DNA of 64,000 nt, taken from contig NZ_JAGIPX010000034.1 in NCBI RefSeq assembly GCF_017814945.1, forward strand, positions 1 through 64,000. Reading direction: 5' to 3'. Every line of letters begins with the position of its first letter. Position 1 is the stretch's first letter. A model generated the notes under the pieces. That model saw only the letters and a program-made list of their open reading frames with translations. It made no database searches and was not told the DNA's origin. A program made the translations under genes and the position numbers. Shown here in pieces: positions 7,781-15,532 of this stretch. The stretch comes from Paraburkholderia sp. LEh10 (GTDB lineage: Bacteria; Pseudomonadota; Gammaproteobacteria; Burkholderiales; Burkholderiaceae).

Positions 7781-9097
7781 ATGGCTCAAGATCCCATCAC
7801 CGGCGAGGCCGGTTCGACCTACGCGCCGCTCAAGCCGGTGCCGGATTCGCGCCGCGCGTTCAAGACGGGCGACGCGTTCGCACTGTGGTTTTCACTCGGC
7901 ATCGGCCTGCTGGTCGCGCAGGCTGGCGCGCTGCTCGTACCCGGCCTTTCGCTGCCGCACGCGCTTGGCGCCATTTTGATCGGCAGCGTGATCGGCGTCG
8001 TGCTGCTCGCGCTCGCGGGCGTGATCGGCACCGACACCGGGCTGGCGGCGATGTCGTCGCTGCGTCCGACGCTCGGCGTGCGCGGCGCGTCGATTCCCGC
8101 CGTGCTGAACATGATCCAGCTGGTCGGCTGGGGCGCGTTCGAAGTGATCGTGATGCGCGATTCCGCCGATGCACTGTCGAAGCAGGCCTTCGGCTTCTCA
8201 GCGCCGCTCGTTTGGACGCTGATCTTCGGCGCGCTCGCGACGCTGCTCGCGATCAGCGGCCCGCTGTCGTTCGTGCGGCGCTTCCTGCGCACGTGGGGTA
8301 TCTGGCTGCTGCTCGCGGGCGCGGCCTGGCTGACTTACGCCGTGCTCGCGCAGCACGATCTGGGCGCGCTGATGCGCCGTCCGGGCAATGGCGAGATGCC
8401 GTTCGGCAGCGCCGTCGACCTCGTCGTCGCGATGCCGCTGTCGTGGCTGCCGCTGATCGCCGACTACACGCGTTTCGGCCGCAAGGCGGGCGAGACGTTT
8501 CGCGGCACGATCTTCGGCTATGGCATTGCGAACATCTGGTTCTACGCGCTCGGCGCAGTGTACGGGCTGACGGCAGGCGGCGGCGATGCGCTGCTGACGA
8601 CCGCGCTCGCGCAAGCGGGCGGCGGCCTCGCGCTGCTGCTGGTGCTGATCGACGAAATCGACAATGCGTTCGCCGACGTGCACTCGGCCGCCGTCTCGAC
8701 GGGCACGTTTTGGACTCGCGCGAGCGTGCCGCTGCTGTCCGCCGCGTTCGGCGCGCTGTGCACGCTGATCGCGCTCGCCGTGCCGATGGCGAAGTATCAG
8801 AACTTCCTGCTGTTGATCGGTTCGGTATTCGCGCCGCTGTTCGGCGTGGTGCTGGTCGATCACTTCATCGTGCGCAAGCGCCGCATCGACGCGGGCTCGC
8901 TCGCCGATACGCAAGGCCGCTACGGTTTCTCGGGCGGCTGGCACGTGAGCGCGTTCATCGCGTGGGCGATCGGCATTGCCGCGTATCAGGCGATCAACCA
9001 GTGGCTGCCGAATCTCGGCGCGACGCTGCCCGCGCTGGCGATCGGCGGGCTGTGCTATCTCGCGTTCGTGTCGACGCGCAAACAGGCGTACGCGTAA
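7781..9097 (+). CDS. NCS1-family purine/cytosine or hydroxymethylpyrimidine permease
   Basis: 438 residues with about 12 hydrophobic segments. The family signature appears in the first third (GDAFALWFSLGIGLLVAQAG and VLNMIQLVGWGAFEVIVM). The short length and the sequence around MIQLVGWGAFE resemble CytX/CodB-type importers of nucleobases or the thiamine precursor HMP. No thiamine genes and no TPP riboswitch lie nearby, so the substrate is open. AGGAAAC precedes the ATG. The 278-bp gap upstream, shared with divergent rarA, holds no recognisable RNA element. Confidence 0.82.
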   Translation: MAQDPITGEAGSTYAPLKPVPDSRRAFKTGDAFALWFSLGIGLLVAQAGALLVPGLSLPHALGAILIGSVIGVVLLALAGVIGTDTGLAAMSSLRPTLGVRGASIPAVLNMIQLVGWGAFEVIVMRDSADALSKQAFGFSAPLVWTLIFGALATLLAISGPLSFVRRFLRTWGIWLLLAGAAWLTYAVLAQHDLGALMRRPGNGEMPFGSAVDLVVAMPLSWLPLIADYTRFGRKAGETFRGTIFGYGIANIWFYALGAVYGLTAGGGDALLTTALAQAGGGLALLLVLIDEIDNAFADVHSAAVSTGTFWTRASVPLLSAAFGALCTLIALAVPMAKYQNFLLLIGSVFAPLFGVVLVDHFIVRKRRIDAGSLADTQGRYGFSGGWHVSAFIAWAIGIAAYQAINQWLPNLGATLPALAIGGLCYLAFVSTRKQAYA

Positions 9098-9111
9098 GCG
9101 CGCTCGCGGAT

Positions 9112-12100
9112 TCAGGCCGGCATGCGCTCGCGTGCCGGCCATGCTTCGAGCGCGAGCCTCACGCGCCCGATCACCTCGCCCCACTCGCCTGGCTGCCGCT
9201 GACGGAACAACCGCGTGTTCGGATACCACGGCGTATCGTCGCGATCATGTAGCCAGCGCCAGCAGCCATCGTGGCGCGACAGAATCCATACCGGCTTGTT
9301 CAGCGCGCCTGCGAGATGCGCGACCGATGTATCGACGGTAATCACGAGGTCCAGTTGCTCGATGATGGCCGCCGTGTCCGCGAAATCGTGCACATCGTTC
9401 ATCGGGTCGAACGGACGGAGATGGGGCGGCAGCGTGTCGATCTGCGGCTGCGTCGTCTTGCCCTTTTGCAAGCTGACGAATGTGATGCCCGGCACGCTCA
9501 ACAACGGCAGGTAAGCGAGAGCATCGATCGAACGGCGGCGGTCCACTTCGTTTGCTGACGGCTGATCGGGGCGCGGATCGCCCGCCCATACGAGTCCGAC
9601 CTTCTGCCCTTTCGGCAGCCGCCCTGCCCATCGCGAGCGATGCGCGGGCGGCACACTCAGATAAGGCATCGTCGCGGGAATGCTGTCGAGCGTCGTGCCC
9701 ATCCGGTGCGGCAAGCTCATCATCAGACACCAGTAGTCGTGAGGCGGCGTAGCGTGTACGTCCTTCGCGATGCACGCATCGACGCCCTCGATCCCCTCGA
9801 TCAGACTTTGCATCCCCGGCTGGCACGCGACCGTCACTTTCGCGGCGCCAAGCCGCTTGAGCATCGGCAGATAGCGGCAAAACTGCAGCGAGTCGCCATA
9901 ACCCTGCTCGGGCCACACGACGATCGATCTGCCATCGAGCGCTTCGCCTTGCCATTGCGCGAACGGCAGCGGCGGGCGCTTGACGGAGTCCGCTTTCCAC
10001 GCGTCGTCGTAGCGGCACTCGAAGAGCTGCCAGCCTTCGACGTATTGCCCGCTAGCGAGCAGCAGATGCGCCAGATTGAGCCTGGCTTCGAGCATGTGCG
10101 GCTCGCCCTTCAGCGCGCGGCGATAGACAGCCTCCGCCTCGCGATGACGCTTTTGCGACTGAAGCACGATGCCGAGATTGAAGCACGCGTTCGCCAGATC
10201 CGGCTCGATCGCCAGCGCCCGGCGATAGCACGCTTCGGCTTCCGGCATGCGTCCTTGCCTCTGAAGCATCGCGCCGAAGTTGTTGTGCGTATCGGCGTGG
10301 CCGGGGTAGAGATCGAGGCCGCGCCGATAGGCAACTTCGGCTTCGTGCACGCGCCCAAGCGACTCCAGCAGGCGCGCGAGATTGATATGCGCACCCGCAT
10401 GGTCCGGGTTCGCCGCGATCGCCTGCTGGTGCGCCTGTTGCGCTTCGTCGGGCCGGCCGAGCTCACGCAGCACGACACCGAGATTGTTGTACCCGTCGGC
10501 ATGGGTCGGATCGATCTGAAGCGTGCGTCGCAAATATGTTTCAGCATCGGATGCGCGGCCCAATGCGAGCGAGCATCCCGCCGCGAGGTTCAACATGCGC
10601 GCATCGGCTTGATGTGTTTCGATCGACAGTCGCAGCAGCGCGAGGCCCTCGTCGAAGCGTTGGTTCTCGTAGTGATCGACGGCAGCGAGGAAGCGCTCGT
10701 CGCGAGTCATCGAGCGTTCGGCGGCAAGCTGATTGGCGAAGTGTTCGAGCTCGTGCGTCACGCGTTCGATCACATCGTCCCAGTGACCGTGGCGCGTCTG
10801 ACGGAACAGACGGGCGTTCTGATACCACGGCGTCTCGTCGCGATCGTGCAGCCAGCGCCAGCAGCCGTCGTAGCGCGACAGAATCCACACGGGCTTGTTC
10901 AGCGCGCCTGCGAGATGCGCGATCGATGTATCGACGGTAATCACCAGATCCAGTTGCTCGATGATGGCTGCCGTGTCCGCGAAATCGTGGACGTCGTGCA
11001 TCGGATCGAATGGGCGCAGCCCGGGCGGCAGAGTATTGATTTGCGGCTGGGTCAACGCGCCCTTCTGCAGGCTGACGAACGTGATGCCCGGTACGCGCAG
11101 CAATGGAACATAGGCGTGCGCGTCGAGCGAGCGCTGGCGGTCGACCGCATTGATTGCCGGTTGGTCGGGGCGCGGATCGCCAGCCCAGACAAGACCGACC
11201 TTGATGTTGCCTTCGGGCAAACGCCCCCGCCATTTTGCCGCGCGCGACGACGGCACCCGCAGATAAGGCGTCGCGCCGGGAATGGTCGCGAGCGTCGTGC
11301 CGTGACGATGCGGCAGGCTCATCGTCAGGCACACATAGTCGTGCTGCGCAATGTCGTGCTCGCCATCGAGCGGAATGCATTCGTCGATGCCGTCGATCGT
11401 TTCGAACAGACTCCGCAGCGCGGGCGAGCACGCGATGCTCAGTTTCGCGAGGCCTTGCGCCTTCAACATCGGCAGGTAGCGGCAAAACTGGAGACTGTCG
11501 CCGTGCCCCTGTTCGGGCCACACGAGCAGCGACTTGCCCGCAAGCGGCTCGCCGCGCCAGATCGGAAAATCGACGGGCGGCGGCGCGATCTTGCGCTGCG
11601 GCCAGGCGGCGTCGTAGCGGGTTTCGAACAGCGCCCATCCTTCTTCCAGCCGTCCGACCATCAGCAGCAGATGCGCGAGGTTGATCTTCGCCTCGAAATA
11701 ATCGGGGCGAAGCGCGACGGCGTGTCGATATGAGGCTTCGGCTTCGTCGAAACGCTTTTGCTTTTTGAGAACTGCGCCCAGATTGAAGTGCGCCCTGGCT
11801 GAACCCGGATCGGCCGAAAGTGCATTTCTGTATGCTGCCACGGCCTCCGATAAGCGCATCTGATCCTGATACAGCACGCCGAGATTCAGATACGCATCGC
11901 TGTCACCGGGATGCAATTCGATCGCGCGCAGATACGCCTGCTCTGCATCGGCTGGACGGCCGAGTTCGACGAAGAGGCGCCCCAGGTTCACGTACGCGCC
12001 CGCATGGTCCGGCGCGATAGCCAGAGCCCGTCGATAGCACGCCTCGGCTTCCGTCAGGCGGCCGAGTTCCTTGAGCACGACACCGAGGTTGCTATGCGCA

Positions 12101-12342
12101 TCGCAGTAGTCGGGCTTCGCATCGATCGCGCGGCGCCAGTATGTCTGCGCGTCGTCCAGGCGGTCGAGAGACAGACAGCATGCGGCGGCCAGATTCAGAA
12201 CCTGCGCGTCGGTCTGATGCCGTTGCAGCAGCGCTTCGAGCAGCGATAGCGCTTCGCCAAAACGCCCGTTGCCATACAAAGAGGCTGCGCTTGAATAGGG
12301 TTCGACCGCGGGCTCGGGATTCTGCTGCAAATCGCCGTACAT
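9112..12342 (-). CDS. Giant tandem-duplicated TPR/glycosyltransferase-like protein
   Basis: 1076 residues made of two homologous halves. Each half has about 6-7 tetratricopeptide repeats (ALAIAPDHAGAYVNLGRL-type units) and then a ~280-residue GT9/heptosyltransferase-like domain with VWPEQGxGDSLQFCRYLPML, VGLVWAGDPRPDQP and LDLVITVDTSxAHLAGALNKP. The second half starts at residue 545 with its own Met (MTRDERFLAA), so this is an in-frame duplication and fusion of a ~540-residue gene. DNA identity between the halves is visibly high in the C-terminal parts. TPR-plus-GT-like proteins of this type are common in Burkholderia, and roles in protein or surface glycosylation are suspected but unproven. 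No signal peptide is seen. Confidence 0.85.
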   Translation of the reverse strand: MYGDLQQNPEPAVEPYSSAASLYGNGRFGEALSLLEALLQRHQTDAQVLNLAAACCLSLDRLDDAQTYWRRAIDAKPDYCDAHSNLGVVLKELGRLTEAEACYRRALAIAPDHAGAYVNLGRLFVELGRPADAEQAYLRAIELHPGDSDAYLNLGVLYQDQMRLSEAVAAYRNALSADPGSARAHFNLGAVLKKQKRFDEAEASYRHAVALRPDYFEAKINLAHLLLMVGRLEEGWALFETRYDAAWPQRKIAPPPVDFPIWRGEPLAGKSLLVWPEQGHGDSLQFCRYLPMLKAQGLAKLSIACSPALRSLFETIDGIDECIPLDGEHDIAQHDYVCLTMSLPHRHGTTLATIPGATPYLRVPSSRAAKWRGRLPEGNIKVGLVWAGDPRPDQPAINAVDRQRSLDAHAYVPLLRVPGITFVSLQKGALTQPQINTLPPGLRPFDPMHDVHDFADTAAIIEQLDLVITVDTSIAHLAGALNKPVWILSRYDGCWRWLHDRDETPWYQNARLFRQTRHGHWDDVIERVTHELEHFANQLAAERSMTRDERFLAAVDHYENQRFDEGLALLRLSIETHQADARMLNLAAGCSLALGRASDAETYLRRTLQIDPTHADGYNNLGVVLRELGRPDEAQQAHQQAIAANPDHAGAHINLARLLESLGRVHEAEVAYRRGLDLYPGHADTHNNFGAMLQRQGRMPEAEACYRRALAIEPDLANACFNLGIVLQSQKRHREAEAVYRRALKGEPHMLEARLNLAHLLLASGQYVEGWQLFECRYDDAWKADSVKRPPLPFAQWQGEALDGRSIVVWPEQGYGDSLQFCRYLPMLKRLGAAKVTVACQPGMQSLIEGIEGVDACIAKDVHATPPHDYWCLMMSLPHRMGTTLDSIPATMPYLSVPPAHRSRWAGRLPKGQKVGLVWAGDPRPDQPSANEVDRRRSIDALAYLPLLSVPGITFVSLQKGKTTQPQIDTLPPHLRPFDPMNDVHDFADTAAIIEQLDLVITVDTSVAHLAGALNKPVWILSRHDGCWRWLHDRDDTPWYPNTRLFRQRQPGEWGEVIGRVRLALEAWPARERMPA

Positions 12343-12544
12343 GACTGGATCCTGCGAGAGACGTTTTCGGATGGCGGCCGCATACGCAGCCGGTTCAGGC
12401 GGCGCGCTTTACGATTTATCAGAGAATTCGGGTCGAACGCGCGCCGAACCCTGCGTAGCCTACCGGCGCGGCACGCCCATCTGAAGCTCACTATTCTTAA
12501 AAAGGCTGACGCGGGCAAATTGCCGCGCAACGAACGGCAGAAAC

Positions 12545-12578
12545 GACAACGCCCATAACGGGCGTTATGGGCGTTGTC
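12545..12578 (-). terminator. Strong hairpin between the ureohydrolase and TPR genes
   Basis: Perfect 15-bp stem GACAACGCCCATAAC / GTTATGGGCGTTGTC with a 4-base loop, 65 bp beyond the stop of the minus-strand ureohydrolase gene. The T-tract is weak (GTTTCTG). The rest of the 12343-12642 gap holds the promoter region of the TPR gene but nothing else that I recognise. Confidence 0.6.
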
Positions 12579-12642
12579 TCGACGATTGCATGAATCGTCC
12601 GTGCGGATGCGGCGCCGTGCAGGCGCCATCGTTGATGCGCTA

Positions 12643-13635
12643 TTAACGTGTCGCCGGCCGATACTCGACGCCCGGCAGCACGCACAGCAATTCGAACGCG
12701 AGATTCGCGCCGAGCAGCGCCGTGGTGCCGAACGGATCGTACGGTGGCGCGACCTCGACCAGATCGCAGCCGACGATATTCAGCCCGCGCGCGCCGCGAA
12801 TGATTTCGAGCGCCTGCGGCACCGTCAGTCCCGCAATCTCCGGCGTGCCCGTGCCCGGTGCGAACGCCGGATCGATGCCGTCGATATCGAATGTGATGTA
12901 GACGGGACCATCGCCCATCTGCTCGCGCACGCGCGACATCAGCGGCACCAGCGACTGGTTCCAGCACGACTCGGCCTGCACGACCTGGAAGCCCTGATCG
13001 CGGCACCAGTCGAAGTCCTCCGCCGCGTAACCCGTGCCGCGCAGCCCGATCTGCACGACGCGGTCGCAATCCAGCAAGCCCTCTTCGACCGCGCGGCGAA
13101 ACGGCGTGCCGTGCGCGATCTTCTCGCCCATCATCGTGTCGTTGACGTCCGCGTGCGCGTCGACGTGAATCAGCCCGACCTTGCCGTACTTGCGATGAAT
13201 CGAGCGCAGGATCGGCAGCGCAATCGTGTGGTCGCCGCCAAGCGTGATCGGCTTCGTGCCGTGTTGCAGGATTTCGTCGTAAGCACGCTCAATCCGGGCG
13301 ATCGAATCCAGCAGGTTGTACGGATTGATCGCAACGTCACCGATATCGGCGACGCGCAGCGAATCGAACGGCGCGGCGCGCGTCGCCATGTTGTACGGAC
13401 GCAGCAGCACCGATTCCGCGCGAATCTGACGCGGGCCGAAGCGCGCGCCCGTGCGGTTCGACGTGCCCAGATCGAACGGCACGCCGACGAAGCACGCATC
13501 CAGCCCTTGCGCCGAGCCCACGTTCGGCAGCCGCATCATCGTGGCGATCCCGCCCGAGCGCGGCATCGCGTTGCCCGACAACGGCTGCGGCCGCTCCGTG
13601 AGATCCGGGGATACGAAATTCGAGGAAGTATTCAT
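12643..13635 (-). CDS. speB: Agmatinase-family ureohydrolase, probably guanidinobutyrase
   Basis: 330 residues from MNTSSNF. The manganese-binding motifs of ureohydrolases are all present: GGDHT, DAHADVND and TFDIDGIDPAFAPGTG. The enzyme hydrolyses a guanidino compound to urea and an amine. The N-terminal region (PLSGNAMPRSGGIATMMRLP) and IRAESVLLRPYNMATRAAPFDSL are more like Pseudomonas guanidinobutyrase GbuA than like E. coli agmatinase, so 4-guanidinobutyrate is a likely substrate. A divergent LysR gene 163 bp away supports this, as gbuA is paired with the LysR gene gbuR. Agmatine or other guanidines cannot be excluded. Confidence 0.9.
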   Translation of the reverse strand: MNTSSNFVSPDLTERPQPLSGNAMPRSGGIATMMRLPNVGSAQGLDACFVGVPFDLGTSNRTGARFGPRQIRAESVLLRPYNMATRAAPFDSLRVADIGDVAINPYNLLDSIARIERAYDEILQHGTKPITLGGDHTIALPILRSIHRKYGKVGLIHVDAHADVNDTMMGEKIAHGTPFRRAVEEGLLDCDRVVQIGLRGTGYAAEDFDWCRDQGFQVVQAESCWNQSLVPLMSRVREQMGDGPVYITFDIDGIDPAFAPGTGTPEIAGLTVPQALEIIRGARGLNIVGCDLVEVAPPYDPFGTTALLGANLAFELLCVLPGVEYRPATR

Positions 13636-13798
13636 CGTGGTTCGCCAATGAAAAGGCACAGCATCTTGGGAAAGCGTCGAATCCAGCCGTCGCAAGGCGT
13701 GCGACGCCGGGGCATTGCTTATTCTTGTGCAGTTCCGGCGAACATAAAATGCCGACGGAATAAACTTCACATCGATCGCTACCGATGTATCCTGCCGT

Positions 13799-14713
13799 AT
13801 GTTCTCGCAACTCACCGATCTAGACCTGCGCCTCATCCGCGTGTTCTTGGCCATCGTGGACGCGGGCGGCGTTTCGCCTGCTCAGGCTACATTGAACGTC
13901 GGCCAATCGACGATCAGCACCCAGTTATCGACACTTGAAACGCGTCTGGGCTACCGTCTGTGCGAGCGCGGCCGCAGCGGTTTTAGCCTGACCGCGCGAG
14001 GCGAGCAATTCGTCGATGCGGCGCGCACGCTGCTTTGCGCCGTCGATGCGTTCGGCGTGCAGGCGCGAAACGTCGGACGAAAGCTGGTCGGCACGCTCGG
14101 AATCGGCATGATCGGCCATACGCCGGTGTCAGAAAGTGCGCGAATCAGCGATGCGATTGCCCGTTTCCGCGCTCGCGACGAATCCGTGCATTTCTCGATT
14201 CTCGTACGCTCGCCGGGTGAGCTCGAAGAACTGCTGCTGAGCGGACGGATTCAGATGGGTATTGGATATTTCTGGCATCGCGTGCCGTCACTTGAGTATA
14301 CGGAGATCTTTTCCGAGGAACAGTTTGCTTATTGCGCGAACGGGCATCCGCTGTTCGCTCAAGCAGGCAATGTGTCGCCTGCAGAAGCGGCGCAACACGG
14401 ATGGGCATGGCGCAGCTATCCGCTGCCCGAAGCCGAAGCGTCCGCGACGCCGCACAACGTCACGGCCGTCGCCGACAATATGGAAGCCGTCGCGATGCTG
14501 GTGCTGTCCGGACATCACCTCGGCTATCTGCCGGGGCACTTCGCCGCGCCGTATGTGAAGGAAGGTTTGCTTGCCGCGCTGAACTCGCAGCAGATGAGCT
14601 ACCGCGTTGCGTTTCACATGGTGACGCGCATGCGGCAGCATCGGACGGAGATCGTCGAAGCGTTCATCGACGATATGAAGGCCGCGCATCCGTCGCCCGG
14701 CCTTCATCTGTGA
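13799..14713 (+). CDS. LysR-family transcriptional regulator
   Basis: 304 residues. The N-terminal winged helix-turn-helix is at about 8-65 (LRLIRVFLAIVDAGGVSPAQ, then TISTQLSTLETRLGYRLCERG). A periplasmic-binding-like effector domain follows (about 90-295). It is divergent from the ureohydrolase gene, and the 163-bp gap presumably holds its operator, so it is likely to respond to a guanidino compound. It ends 9 bp from convergent lolA, with no visible terminator between them. Confidence 0.9.
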   Translation: MFSQLTDLDLRLIRVFLAIVDAGGVSPAQATLNVGQSTISTQLSTLETRLGYRLCERGRSGFSLTARGEQFVDAARTLLCAVDAFGVQARNVGRKLVGTLGIGMIGHTPVSESARISDAIARFRARDESVHFSILVRSPGELEELLLSGRIQMGIGYFWHRVPSLEYTEIFSEEQFAYCANGHPLFAQAGNVSPAEAAQHGWAWRSYPLPEAEASATPHNVTAVADNMEAVAMLVLSGHHLGYLPGHFAAPYVKEGLLAALNSQQMSYRVAFHMVTRMRQHRTEIVEAFIDDMKAAHPSPGLHL

Positions 14714-14722
14714 ACACAGCGT

Positions 14723-15418
14723 CTAGCCGTTGATCACGTCGGCGCCCTTGGGCACCGTGAACTTGAACGCGTCGGCGGGCAGCGGCGGGTTCTTCTGGAT
14801 GTTCGAGAATTTCAGCAACGTCACGTTGCCGAAGACATCGTGCAGTTCCATCGCTTCGAGGTTGCCGTCACGAAAGCCGATGCCGACCCGCTGAAACTGC
14901 GTGTCCTTCGACTTCGGAATCAGTTCGAGCCAGTCGATGCCAGCCTTCACGCCCGCGTCCTTCAGCGTGAAGTTCTTGTCGAGATCGTTGCTGCCGAACA
15001 GGATCGCCGCCGGACTCGCGCCGAGCGCGCCGCCCAGCTTGCGCACCGTCACCTGGTTCAGGTCCTTGTCATAGACGTAGAGCTTGTCGCCGTCGGCTTG
15101 CAGCAACTGCGAATACGGCTTCTCATATGCCCAGATGAATTTGCCCGGACGCGCGAACGTGAACGTGCCGCTCGACACCTTGTTCTGCGTCGCGCCTTGC
15201 GTCGACAGCACGCCGCTCGCCTGTTGCTGCGCGTTGCTCGGCGCGCGCACTTCTGTCTGCACGAAATCGCCGCGCGCCGAATGTACCTGCGAGACGAACT
15301 GTTTCAGCTGATCGGTGCCGCCTGCGAACGCATGCGACGCAACGAGCAGCGAAGCGCCGAAAGCCAGCGTGCGCAGCAGACTGCCAAAACGGGTCTTAGA
15401 CCCAACAATTTGCAGCAT
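14723..15418 (-). CDS. lolA: Outer-membrane lipoprotein carrier protein LolA
   Basis: 231 residues. A signal peptide (1-32, ending SHAFA) is followed by the LolA fold: QLKQFVSQVHSARGDFVQT, then the conserved FARPGKFIWAYEKPYSQLL and LYVYDKDLNQVTVRKL. The periplasmic chaperone accepts lipoproteins from LolCDE and delivers them to LolB. AGGGAGAAAAC precedes the ATG. It follows ftsK by 114 bp in the same direction, the normal betaproteobacterial order. Confidence 0.96.
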   Translation of the reverse strand: MLQIVGSKTRFGSLLRTLAFGASLLVASHAFAGGTDQLKQFVSQVHSARGDFVQTEVRAPSNAQQQASGVLSTQGATQNKVSSGTFTFARPGKFIWAYEKPYSQLLQADGDKLYVYDKDLNQVTVRKLGGALGASPAAILFGSNDLDKNFTLKDAGVKAGIDWLELIPKSKDTQFQRVGIGFRDGNLEAMELHDVFGNVTLLKFSNIQKNPPLPADAFKFTVPKGADVING

Positions 15419-15532
15419 GTTGTTTTCTCCCTTGAGTCGGACCGATACGGACGGGAACGTGAATCAAAAAAGCGGCGACGCTACAACGCGTGCCGCTGTC
15501 CGCCATCCGTAACACGATTGAAGCGCCGTGGA

